Source: JBGSKV01 sp041740975 (GTDB taxonomy: Bacteria; Bdellovibrionota_B; Oligoflexia; Oligoflexales; JALZUQ01). Taken from it: a DNA stretch of 15,284 nt. Made by a program: the position numbers and the translations under genes. The DNA lies in NCBI GenBank assembly GCA_041740975.1, contig JBGSKV010000031.1:1-15284 (forward strand), written 5' to 3'. Positions within the stretch are counted from its first letter, which is position 1. Each line of letters begins with the position of its first letter. Below, piece by piece: positions 1 through 8,056 of this stretch. The notes under the pieces were generated by a model. The model did no database searches and was not told the origin of the DNA. It saw only the letters and a program-made list of their open reading frames with translations.

Positions 1-2
1 AA

Positions 3-1913
3 GCCAAGATCACGGTCGATAATCCTTATGCCAGTGAAGTGGCGGAAGTTTTTCCGGAAGCGAGTCGCTACCGTGATGACTTTTTGGAGAAACACGCCAA
101 GACTCATGCGAAAGACTTCGAACAACTTCGTATGTTGGAAGAATTCAAGTCTTACAATGAAGAAACCCCGTACCACAACATGGCAAAGGCCATGTTCGAG
201 ATTTTGGATGAATACATCACGCGTTTGACTCCTATTGAGCGAGCGGAAGTTGCACTTTATTTGGCGGGTATGCAGGATGCGCTGAATCCAGAACTTGACG
301 AGAAGCTTAATGAAAAATTCTATGGCAGCGCCAATCGTCGCAAGTCGCTACGGCAAAAAGGTGTTTATCTGAGTTTGTCAGAAATCAAGCGGCTCTTCCG
401 AGAAACCCACCCTGAAGAACGTAACTTGGCTTTCCGGGCTTTATTCGCCGGCGAAGACAGTATCTCCAACAGTCGGGAGGCTGAGCAGGTTTTGATTGAT
501 CGGCTGTTGTTAGCGGATCCATCGATGCCGGTTTATCTGCGCAAAGTCCTCGGTATTTATTTGCATGAAATCACCCGTGTTGAACGCGCCGTACTTCTTT
601 CCTGGCTTTTAGCGAATGGTAACCAAGGCGTGTTGTCAGGGCCTGAAGTCTTGAAAATGATCGTCGAAAAGGGTGGTGCCGTTGCGGCTAAACTTGCGCA
701 GTTGGTGGCCAGCCATGGTTTTAAACTGCCGGCCGAATATCAGCATGTGCTAGAAGTCTTCAAAGGCTCCGCACAGAATATCGATAAGATCGATGCATTA
801 GAATGGATATCGGAAAGACTACCGGCTGATAAATATGACCAGATCAAAAGTTTGGATCGTGAGCTCGGGTCGGGTTCCATTAAGCTAGCTTACGTCGCCA
901 CCTTGTATGATGGCCGTCAGATCGTCATCAAACTTTCTCGTGAGTACGCCCGTCGCAAACTCGCTAAAGAATTAGGGCTTCTGCATAGTTTGATCTCAGA
1001 GATTCAAGCCGATCCAGATCTTCGCATCGAAGGACTCGAACGCCTCGCGGCAGAAGTTGAGCGTATCATCACCGAAGAAATGAACTTTGAAGAAGAATTT
1101 GCCCTCGAACGTGAACATAAACAGGCCTCGCAAGATCGTCCATTCTTAATTCGCATGTTCGGCAACCAAGTCGGCGTCTACTATCCGCAGCCTCTCGATG
1201 GATGGCAAACGTCGGATATTTTAGTGGAAGAGTTCGTTAAGGCTAATAGCTGGAACGAACTTCCGGATCACGCCATGCTTGGTTGGAGCAAGGAAAAACT
1301 CGCCAAGGCGGCGATTGCCGAAACACTGAATCAGATATGGTCTTTCACGGAGCCCAGTGAGTGGCGAGACGACGGCAAGGTTATTATTGATATTGACCCG
1401 CATGAAGAAAACCAATTGGCGATGACGGGATTGTTTGGCCAGAAGAAAATGGTGAACATCGATTTAGGTCAGTCTGTGCGAGTCGATCCTGAAGTATTGC
1501 GCGGGTTTTCCAATATTATTATGCAAATTTATCGCCAGAACTTCGACGCGGCTACGGCACAAGCCAGAGCCTTCATCGATATGGAGTCCCCGGAAAAATC
1601 GCAGCGCTTTCTGGATGAACTTCTCGTTCAGGCAGAATCCTCCAATGATCCGCTGGAGATTTTTACCAAAACTCTTGAAGAAGTCGAACTCGAAGGCGTT
1701 ATGTTGAAGCAAGAGTTCTTGTTTTTCCAAAAACTCTTCGCCACGACGGTTGGAATGAAGCGCCATATCCGTGACCAGGACTACATAACCAAGCAAATTA
1801 AAAAGATTGTGGCTTTACGCACAGTATCGCACCCACGCACGATGGTGGGTGAGTTGAAGAATTTATTAACTCCGTGTGAGCAAGTCATTCTGAGCGGAGC
1901 AAAGAATCTCTAA
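3..1913 (+). CDS. ABC1/UbiB (AarF/ADCK)-like atypical kinase, 5' end outside window
   Basis: The frame is open back to the window edge, so the GTG at 39 is probably internal and the gene is cut at its 5' end; 636 residues are visible. The first ~220 residues look helical and I do not recognise them. The rest carries ABC1-kinase landmarks (fragment numbering): KLAQ at 230-233 (family KxGQ, with Gly to Ala), a nucleotide loop GSGS at 289-292 followed by IKLAYVATLYDGRQIVIKL with Lys310, an acidic EEMNFEEEF helix (family ExD region), D-P-H-E-E-N at 465-470 (family DPHPGN) and NIDLG with Asp487 (metal-binding DFG equivalent). ABC1 proteins are atypical ATP-binding kinases or ATPases often linked to isoprenoid lipid and quinone metabolism; the substrate here is unknown. 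The GSGS loop stands where the family normally has an alanine-rich loop. The last ~10 residues are encoded by a REP-like sequence. The gene converges on the cyclophilin. Confidence 0.82.
   Translation, partial: AKITVDNPYASEVAEVFPEASRYRDDFLEKHAKTHAKDFEQLRMLEEFKSYNEETPYHNMAKAMFEILDEYITRLTPIERAEVALYLAGMQDALNPELDEKLNEKFYGSANRRKSLRQKGVYLSLSEIKRLFRETHPEERNLAFRALFAGEDSISNSREAEQVLIDRLLLADPSMPVYLRKVLGIYLHEITRVERAVLLSWLLANGNQGVLSGPEVLKMIVEKGGAVAAKLAQLVASHGFKLPAEYQHVLEVFKGSAQNIDKIDALEWISERLPADKYDQIKSLDRELGSGSIKLAYVATLYDGRQIVIKLSREYARRKLAKELGLLHSLISEIQADPDLRIEGLERLAAEVERIITEEMNFEEEFALEREHKQASQDRPFLIRMFGNQVGVYYPQPLDGWQTSDILVEEFVKANSWNELPDHAMLGWSKEKLAKAAIAETLNQIWSFTEPSEWRDDGKVIIDIDPHEENQLAMTGLFGQKKMVNIDLGQSVRVDPEVLRGFSNIIMQIYRQNFDAATAQARAFIDMESPEKSQRFLDELLVQAESSNDPLEIFTKTLEEVELEGVMLKQEFLFFQKLFATTVGMKRHIRDQDYITKQIKKIVALRTVSHPRTMVGELKNLLTPCEQVILSGAKNL
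1885..1910 (+). repeat. REP-like short repeat inside the 3' end of the kinase gene
   Basis: The stretch starting GTCATTCTGAGCGGAGCAAA and ending GAATCTC closely resembles a short dispersed element seen in many bacterial genomes (GTCATTCTGAGCGAAGC-type, often read through as VILSxAKNL or its other frames). Here it is translated as VILSGAKNL, the C-terminus of the kinase, and directly abuts the palindrome. The match is from memory, and no second full copy is visible in this window. Confidence 0.5.
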
Positions 1914-2011
1914 TTCAGGGACACATAACTAAATTGTATAAATAAAAAGCCCGAAGTTTAGAAACTTCGGGCTTTTTATTTATACAATTTAGTTATGTGT
2001 CCCTGAATTAG
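1910..2011. repeat. Perfect 102-bp palindrome (50-bp arms, 2-bp centre)
   Basis: Bases 1910-1959 are the exact reverse complement of 1962-2011, with AG at the centre. The outer bases contain the TAA stop of the upstream gene (1911-1913) and, on the other strand, the TAA stop of the cyclophilin (2008-2010), so both convergent genes end at the same point of the symmetry. The inner ~34 bp is a terminator; the ~33-bp outer arms are AT-rich, are not needed for termination and show no mismatch. Symmetry breaks at 1909/2012. It may be a small non-autonomous element or the product of template-switch repair of a terminator hairpin. Confidence 0.95.
1944..1977. terminator. Bidirectional rho-independent terminator
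   Basis: AAAAAGCCCGAAGTTT (1944-1959) pairs with AAACTTCGGGCTTTTT (1962-1977). The GC core is flanked by an A-run on one side and a T-run on the other, so the hairpin works in both directions and serves both the kinase gene and the cyclophilin gene. Confidence 0.92.
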
Positions 2012-2433
2012 GAAATCGTAATACTTTCGATGGTGTCACCTTGTTTGATGATGTCGATAATATCTTGGCCTTCCGTGACTTTGCCAAAAACAGAATGTTT
2101 GCCATCCAACCAAGGCGTCGGGACGTGCGTAATAAAGAATTGTGAACCATTGGTGTTCGGTCCAGCGTTTGCCATAGAAAGAATGCCCGGTTCGTCATGG
2201 CGAAGTTCAGGATGAAACTCATCCGCGAAGGTATAACCTGGCCCCCCAGAGCCTGTGCCTTTAGGGCAACCGGCTTGAACCATGAAGTCTTTTATAACGC
2301 GATGGAACTTCAAACCGTTGTAGAAACCCTCATTGGCGAGCTTCATAAAATTCTCACACGTTTTTGGTACCTTATCAGAGTAGAGATCTATTTTGATGGT
2401 ACCGCGGTTCGATTTAATCGTAGCAATGTTCAT
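2008..2433 (-). CDS. ppiB: Cyclophilin-type peptidyl-prolyl cis-trans isomerase
   Basis: A 141-residue single-domain cyclophilin, which isomerises peptide bonds before proline. It has no signal peptide (starts MNIATIKSNRG), so it should act in the cytoplasm. Active-site residues are present in order: FHRVI with catalytic Arg45, F50 and Q53 in KDFMVQAG, the GTGSGGPGYTFADEF segment, MANAGPNTNGSQFFIT with Q98 and F100, Trp108 in PWLDGKH, and His113 in KHSVFGKV. The length matches short bacterial cyclophilins. The start is supported by AGGAC (complement of 2441-2445), 7 bases upstream of the ATG. It faces the kinase gene and shares its terminator. The symbol reflects the family; orthology with E. 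coli ppiB is not tested. Confidence 0.95.
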   Translation of the reverse strand: MNIATIKSNRGTIKIDLYSDKVPKTCENFMKLANEGFYNGLKFHRVIKDFMVQAGCPKGTGSGGPGYTFADEFHPELRHDEPGILSMANAGPNTNGSQFFITHVPTPWLDGKHSVFGKVTEGQDIIDIIKQGDTIESITIS

Positions 2434-2579
2434 ATCTTAAGTCCTAGAAAAGGTTAGGGCGGCTTTATACCACAGAGGGCGCAGTTTATAAAAACTTATA
2501 CAAACAAATTGAATTGTAATAGAAAATCAGGTACTAAGTTATTGCATTTTATAACGTCTATTTGTGTTTATCTCTTAGC

Positions 2580-2584
2580 AGGTG
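2580..2584 (+). promoter_or_regulatory. Ribosome-binding site choosing the adaptor start
   Basis: AGGTG lies 6 bases before the ATG at 2591. The in-frame GTG at 2582 and ATG at 2585 overlap or touch it and would have no site of their own, which favours 2591. Confidence 0.55.
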
Positions 2585-2590
2585 ATGCTC

Positions 2591-3622
2591 ATGTTGCTTC
2601 GTAACCTTCCCTTCAAAATCGTCTGTTCAGTTTTGATGTCCGTAGTCATGACGTTTGCGTGTACGAAAGATAAAAAAACTACATCTGAACCCAAAGATAA
2701 AAAAGCGGACTCAGCGGAAGCTCCTAAACCCATCGAAGTCTATACGCAAAAAATAGAAAAATCCGAAATTTTTGATCCTGTTTTTTTTGGCGGTATTGTT
2801 CAAGCGACGCACTCTAGCCCTATTTTTTCGGCCGTTTCTGGCATCGTTCAAAAAATCTATCAACAACCAGGAGCCGAACTCCAAAAGGGTCAAGCTATCC
2901 TGGCTGTCCGTCCGCAGGAAGCCATAGATGCTGATTTTTTGCCGCACGTGATTTCTGCGCCCATTTCCGGGAAATTGGCACGATTGGATGCTCAAGTCGG
3001 CGAACTTGTGCGTAACGATCGTCACCTTGGTGATGTGGCGAAGATGGACTCTTATGAAACAGTCATTCAGGCTACTTACCAAGATCTTTTTCAATTTAAA
3101 AAAGGCATGCCTGTTGATGTGCTGGTTGCGGTCGAAACTCCATTAGAAACTCTTATTCCAGGAAAGATTGAATATATTTCTGAGCAGCCTGAACCGGACA
3201 CTGGTACCTATGCTGTCAAGGTGAGCTTAAAATGCCACGCCGAAAAGGAACAATGCCGCACACTCTTACGGTTGGGATCGTTTGTGAAAGTGGTGTTGCG
3301 TCAAAATGTTCGTGATGGCTTTAAGGTTAGTAAGCGAAGCGTCCACGAAGATTTCCGCAAAATTCTATTGATGACAAAACTTGGCAAAGCGAAATGGGTC
3401 GATATCAAAGTCGGCAATATCTTAGGTGAAGATGTGGAAGTGGCAAGTGGGCTTGAAGAAGCCGCAACCGACGGTAGCGTTTTGGTCGTAAGCTTCGGCA
3501 AGTACCCTAAAGAGGGCGATAGTTTGGTAGCCGGTTCGAAAGAAGATTCTATGCGAACTTTCGAAACCAAGCCCGTTAGTGCTGACGCCAAACAGCCAAA
3601 AAAGCCAGCAAAAAAAGGCTAA
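2591..3622 (+). CDS. RND efflux periplasmic adaptor (membrane fusion) lipoprotein, hairpin-less
   Basis: Periplasmic adaptor of the tripartite pump, 343 residues from ATG 2591 (in-frame starts also at 2582 and 2585). The N-terminus has Lys/Arg, a hydrophobic stretch and MTFAC with Cys24, so it is probably a lipoprotein, although the lipobox is loose. A charged Lys/Asp/Glu linker follows. The first half of a lipoyl domain (about 76-107, FSAVSGIVQKIYQQPGAELQ) is separated from the second half (about 121-150, ISAPISGKLARLDAQVGELV) by only about 14 residues. Most adaptors carry a long coiled-coil alpha-hairpin there, so that domain appears to be missing. Beta-barrel and membrane-proximal regions follow, and the tail is lysine-rich. 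The stop is 15 bases before the permease start, so the two genes are surely one operon. Substrate unknown. Confidence 0.85.
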   Translation: MLLRNLPFKIVCSVLMSVVMTFACTKDKKTTSEPKDKKADSAEAPKPIEVYTQKIEKSEIFDPVFFGGIVQATHSSPIFSAVSGIVQKIYQQPGAELQKGQAILAVRPQEAIDADFLPHVISAPISGKLARLDAQVGELVRNDRHLGDVAKMDSYETVIQATYQDLFQFKKGMPVDVLVAVETPLETLIPGKIEYISEQPEPDTGTYAVKVSLKCHAEKEQCRTLLRLGSFVKVVLRQNVRDGFKVSKRSVHEDFRKILLMTKLGKAKWVDIKVGNILGEDVEVASGLEEAATDGSVLVVSFGKYPKEGDSLVAGSKEDSMRTFETKPVSADAKQPKKPAKKG

Positions 3623-3637
3623 TTTTAGTTTTAAGTC

Positions 3638-6600
3638 ATGAAGGTGGCGGTTCTTCGCATGCTAAAAAAATTCTACGCAAACTCATCAGCGGCTATTCTT
3701 ATTATTTTCGCAGTGGTCGTTTGCGGATTGATCGAGTTTACCCGGTTGCCTGTGGCCCTCTATCCGATGACCAGTAAACCAGTCGTTGTCGTTCGCATGT
3801 ATATCCCTGATATGGCACCGCAAGAGTACTACTCTCGCTACGGTGACAACACTGAGGAAATTCTTCGCCAAGTTGAAAATGTCGTAAAAGTGAATTCTGA
3901 GTACAAAGACGATAGTGCCGAATACCAAGTCACTTTCGACTGGGGTGTCAAACCGGAAGAGGCTAAGGGCGACGTCATGCGCTCACTGGCAAGTGTAGAG
4001 TCCTCCTTTCCGCGCCATTGGGGTCACTTTCGTTATTGGTTCAAAGGCGGCGAAGGGGCTATGACCATCGCTTCCGTCACTTCAGATGAGCTGACTCCGC
4101 AAGAATTAAGTGAGCTATTAAATGATAGTTTGGTGCCTCGTTTACGTGCCATTGAAGAGTTTTCTTCAATTTGGATCAAACGTTTTGACCAGAAAAAGAT
4201 CGAAATTATTTTCTACCCAGACCGCCTCATGGCTTCAGGCGTTACGCCGGACGAAGTCGGCCAAGCGCTACGGGCGAACGAATACAATAGCAGTTTAGGT
4301 TCCGTCGATTTTAAAACAGGCGAGTCTAGGCAGGTGATCTTGGCGGAGAAATCTCGTTCTCTAGCGGACGTGAAGCAAACTCTCGTTGGTATTAAGAATG
4401 GACGCCGCATCTTCTTGTCTGATGTTGCTGACGTGCGAATCGAAGAAGTGTTACCAGACGAATTTTTTAAGGCTAATGGCAAAAACGGTTTGATTATTGT
4501 TGGTTCTACGAAACCAGACGCCAACATCGCCAACGCCAGTAAGCAGTTCTACCAGATTAGTAAAAAAACCTTAGCGGATCTTGGCATCAAAGCCGATCTT
4601 GATATGGTTTTGGATCCGTCCGTGTTTATCAATAACGCTGTGGACAATGTCGTCATGGCAGTGGTGATGGGTGTCCTCGTCGCTGGGTTGGTGATTTTCT
4701 TTTTCTTGGGATCATTGAAAAACACCATAATTATTGGCTTGGCGATTCCGTTTTCTCTTATTGGTGGCTTTATACTGATGGCCTTTCTGGGAATCGAACT
4801 CAATTTGATTTCACTGGGAGCCATGGCGTTAGCCGCTGGACTCGTAGTCGACGGATCGGTGGTGGTGATTGAAAATATTTGCCGACATTATGAGATCAGC
4901 CGCCCCAAAACCTTTCAAGACCAGCTGACTATGGTCACAAACGCCGTCTACGAAGTAGCCAACTCAGTCATTGCATCGATGTTGACATCCATCATAGTTT
5001 TTGCGCCTCTATCGTTCACCTCACCTCTTGCCTCGGCGATACTGGGTGACTTAGCAAAAGTCATCGTTTGTGTTTCGTTAGTCTCGATCATCGCGACATT
5101 GGTTATCACTCCTCCCATAGTCATGTGGCTAGGACCAGGACCAAGTGATAGCGCCTTAGAGCGTAGGTTTGCGCACTTTACGCGCAGGTTTACCCAGTTT
5201 GTGGACCGATCCAAACTGGAATATATCAAGATCCTTTCCAAGTTGCTTTCGCCCGAGCGTCAAAAGACCCGAAGGTGGTTTGTGGCCGGCACTGTCGCAA
5301 GTTTTGCTTTAAGCCTCGTATTGATGGGTTTTTTCGTAAAGCGCGAAATCATGGGCCTACCGGAAACCGATAAAGTCTTCTTAGGGCTGCACTACAAGAC
5401 GGGTGACTTAGAGCTCAAACAAAGCGAAAAAATTGTCGATTATTACGAGAGTGAAATTCGAAATGGTTTTGGCAGTGGCATCGACAAAACATTAAGCCAG
5501 ATTCGTAAAAGTGGCGGATGGGTGCTGAACTTTATAAAGGACAAGTCGGAGATCGAAACGTTCCGGAAAAATCTGGAAGACAAATTTAAAAACACCCCGC
5601 TGATTGATTTTTGGGTCTATCCTTGGACGCCGACGTCATTAGAGATTCCGCAACCAGCCTTGGTGTCGGTAGATGTTATCTCAGGTACCATCAATCGCCG
5701 TATGGAGACTCTAGAAACGCTTCAGAATTTGGTCGGGCAGGTTGACGGCATTGGTCAAATGGTTGTGGTGCCTTATCCAAAAAAATCGGATCAATACGAA
5801 GTACAGTTTAAAGAAAACAGGTTGGCGTCCGCCGCCAGCACCGAAACAGCAGGCAAAGAAGCTGTGCTGAGTCATGTATCACAGGCCTTGCGGAAGATAG
5901 AAATCAAAGATGTCACCATTGATGACAAGACTATTCCGGTGGAGCTTAGCTATCCCGAGTATTTCATCCAGAATGCCGATGACATTAAGAATATGATTGT
6001 CCGTCAGAACGAAAAATTCATTCCAGCTCGAAACTATATTGTTGTCAACTCGGCAAGAAAGCGAGATCGCTTCGCGCGTGAAGATGGGCATAGAGTTTAT
6101 CGCCTTGAAGTATGGCCAGCTATGACGAAGATAAAGGAGTCAAAGCGCCTGACTGACGAAATTATGTCCAAAATCAAAGAAGATAAAAGTATAAATATGG
6201 GATCGCTGCGTTTTAACAATACGGAACGAGAAATCAATGAAAACATTGCGTCTCTCATTGATGCACTTTTCATAGCCTTGTTTCTGGTTGTGATTGTGAT
6301 TTGTGTGCAGTTCGGGAGTTTTACGCAGACCCTCTGCATTGTTTTAGCGGTCCCTCTGGGGATCATAGGTGTGGGGTTTTCACTGTTTATTTTCCAAAGC
6401 GTTCTTTCGGTCAACTCAATGCTAGGTATTATTTTACTAAGTGGAACGGCGGTGAATAACTCTATCATCTTCGTCGATTTTTTTAATCATTTGCGAGCTC
6501 AGGCTCCCCATCGCGACATTGTCGACGTGCTTTTGGATACCGCGCGCCTGCGCTTCCGGCCTATCATGATTACGACTATGACCACTATTTTGGGTATGCT

Positions 6601-8056
6601 TCCCATAGCCATAGGGTTTGGAGAAGGTGGTGAAATTCTGAAACCGCTTGGTATTGCCGCTTGCGGTGGACTCGGGATTTCTACGCTTTTGACTTTGTTT
6701 ATCGTTCCCTTGGCTTTGCATCGCTTTTCTCAAACAAAGTGGGATATTTCACGCACCGTAACGCCGACTCTCGCCACACTCATAGTCGTGGGTCTGTGGT
6801 CTTGGTCGCCATTGGCACAAGCTGAAGATATAAAAATTGCTGTGAAGAGATTTGAGAAAGCGGGTCTTGAACGGTACGTCGGAGTCGAACTGAGTCGCTT
6901 TGAAACGGATATTGCTAAGACGCGATTTCGCGCGGCGCTAGGTGAGTTTTTGCCAAAACTCGATGTCGGGTACCAAGTCGATATGCTGAAGCAGGAGCCT
7001 ATCTATGATGACTTGGAAAAGCGTAATGAATATAGCTTTTTGACAGTTGAATATAATTTGTCGGCATTGTTTTCGCGAGCCAGTGTAGCCCGTGCAGCTA
7101 AGTTCGATGTGCAAAAAGCTGAGAAGTCCCTCCAAGTCACTTTGTTGGAAGTTCAGGCCGAGATTCGCAAGGCGTTTTATTCGGTTTGGAAAGCACAAAG
7201 CCAGCTTTCCAACACCAAGGAAAGTTTGACTCTCGCCGAACGATACGAAAAAAATAGCCTCCGAAGATACAAGTCAGGACTGATTCATAGAAACGACGCC
7301 GAGCGAGGTCGCCTCTTGCGTATTCGATTGGAAGTTGCTCTGGTAGACGCGCAAAAAGAACTGGCTTCGCAACAAGAAAAACTACAGTATCTGACCGGAC
7401 TCACATGGTCTGTCCAAGATGCTAAAAACGTACGAGATGGCTTGGTGATAGGTGAGTTTGGTTATTTCAAAGAAAATATGGACGATTTGAATAAGAAAAT
7501 TCTTGCGGCCAAAACGCCCCAAATCGAAATGTTCGAGTTGGCAGAGTCGGCGAGTCGCACACGCCAAGCAGGCGCGGTCTCAGATACCTTTTTGCCGCAT
7601 TTATACAGTCAATTTTCTTATCAGAAATCCGAATCTGCCCAACCCTCTGACAACACCTCACTGAGCTTTGGGGTAAAATGGTCATTGTTCAATGGCGGAA
7701 AAGACTATCAGACCTACCGTCAAAGAGTGACCGAGCGTCATATTTCAAAGGCCCAAAAAGACGATGCTTACGAACGTCGGCAACGTGATGTCCGTATGGC
7801 GATTGGCGAGTTGAACTACCTAAAGAAGGCACTAGAAACGCAAAGTGAAGTTGTCCGTTCTTGGCGCGAAATCGTCGCGGGATCGCAGAAGCGATTTGAA
7901 AGTGGCATGGTCAAAGCCATCGAAGTTGATGACGATTTTAAATCTTATTTGGACGAACTTGCATTGCAATATGACATGCAATTAAAGACTATTCATCAAA
8001 TTGCGGATCTTGCGGTTTTATCGGGTGACGGCTCACTATTTGAAACTCTCTTTTAA
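3638..8056 (+). CDS. RND efflux permease fused to TolC-family outer-membrane channel
   Basis: One open frame of 1472 residues. Residues 1-1031 form a full-length RND permease: TM1 at ~17-35, a ~300-residue periplasmic loop, TM2-TM6 (~338-502), TM7 (~545-567), a second ~300-residue loop, and TM8-TM12 (~870-1031). TM4 has GLVVDGSVVVIEN with Asp405, one of the usual proton-relay acids; the second Asp of the common DD pair is Gly. TM10 reads SGTAVNNSIIFVDF and lacks the lysine of AcrB. Residues 1044-1062 form a 13th hydrophobic segment ending PLAQA/E, like a signal peptide. Residues 1063-1472 are a TolC-like outer-membrane factor with two related halves (FLPKLDVGYQV and FLPHLYSQFSY), long helices and SFGVKWSLFNGG. 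I see no in-frame ATG with a ribosome-binding site at the junction, so separate translation is unlikely. ATG 3659, with AAGGTGG 11 bases upstream, is a credible alternative start. Drug, metal or other substrate cannot be told. Confidence 0.9.
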   Translation: MKVAVLRMLKKFYANSSAAILIIFAVVVCGLIEFTRLPVALYPMTSKPVVVVRMYIPDMAPQEYYSRYGDNTEEILRQVENVVKVNSEYKDDSAEYQVTFDWGVKPEEAKGDVMRSLASVESSFPRHWGHFRYWFKGGEGAMTIASVTSDELTPQELSELLNDSLVPRLRAIEEFSSIWIKRFDQKKIEIIFYPDRLMASGVTPDEVGQALRANEYNSSLGSVDFKTGESRQVILAEKSRSLADVKQTLVGIKNGRRIFLSDVADVRIEEVLPDEFFKANGKNGLIIVGSTKPDANIANASKQFYQISKKTLADLGIKADLDMVLDPSVFINNAVDNVVMAVVMGVLVAGLVIFFFLGSLKNTIIIGLAIPFSLIGGFILMAFLGIELNLISLGAMALAAGLVVDGSVVVIENICRHYEISRPKTFQDQLTMVTNAVYEVANSVIASMLTSIIVFAPLSFTSPLASAILGDLAKVIVCVSLVSIIATLVITPPIVMWLGPGPSDSALERRFAHFTRRFTQFVDRSKLEYIKILSKLLSPERQKTRRWFVAGTVASFALSLVLMGFFVKREIMGLPETDKVFLGLHYKTGDLELKQSEKIVDYYESEIRNGFGSGIDKTLSQIRKSGGWVLNFIKDKSEIETFRKNLEDKFKNTPLIDFWVYPWTPTSLEIPQPALVSVDVISGTINRRMETLETLQNLVGQVDGIGQMVVVPYPKKSDQYEVQFKENRLASAASTETAGKEAVLSHVSQALRKIEIKDVTIDDKTIPVELSYPEYFIQNADDIKNMIVRQNEKFIPARNYIVVNSARKRDRFAREDGHRVYRLEVWPAMTKIKESKRLTDEIMSKIKEDKSINMGSLRFNNTEREINENIASLIDALFIALFLVVIVICVQFGSFTQTLCIVLAVPLGIIGVGFSLFIFQSVLSVNSMLGIILLSGTAVNNSIIFVDFFNHLRAQAPHRDIVDVLLDTARLRFRPIMITTMTTILGMLPIAIGFGEGGEILKPLGIAACGGLGISTLLTLFIVPLALHRFSQTKWDISRTVTPTLATLIVVGLWSWSPLAQAEDIKIAVKRFEKAGLERYVGVELSRFETDIAKTRFRAALGEFLPKLDVGYQVDMLKQEPIYDDLEKRNEYSFLTVEYNLSALFSRASVARAAKFDVQKAEKSLQVTLLEVQAEIRKAFYSVWKAQSQLSNTKESLTLAERYEKNSLRRYKSGLIHRNDAERGRLLRIRLEVALVDAQKELASQQEKLQYLTGLTWSVQDAKNVRDGLVIGEFGYFKENMDDLNKKILAAKTPQIEMFELAESASRTRQAGAVSDTFLPHLYSQFSYQKSESAQPSDNTSLSFGVKWSLFNGGKDYQTYRQRVTERHISKAQKDDAYERRQRDVRMAIGELNYLKKALETQSEVVRSWREIVAGSQKRFESGMVKAIEVDDDFKSYLDELALQYDMQLKTIHQIADLAVLSGDGSLFETLF
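6761..6823 (+). other. Junction segment: 13th TM / internal signal-peptide-like sequence
   Basis: Codes for residues 1042-1062, TPTLATLIVVGLWSWSPLAQA, preceded by a short polar linker with Lys and Arg (SQTKWDISRTV) and followed by EDIKIAVKRFE. The positive patch, ~12-residue hydrophobic core, Pro near the end and A-Q-A before Glu fit a Sec signal peptide with a signal-peptidase I site after Ala1062. It lies just after TM12 of the permease, where RND proteins end in the cytoplasm. Confidence 0.7.

Noticed and set aside
2030..2457. Plus-strand frames across the cyclophilin
   Set aside because: The minus strand encodes a cyclophilin with all active-site residues; the plus frames are its shadow.
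6700..6830. Separate start codon for the TolC domain
   Set aside because: No in-frame ATG lies near the junction, and the in-frame TTG and GTG codons have no ribosome-binding site.
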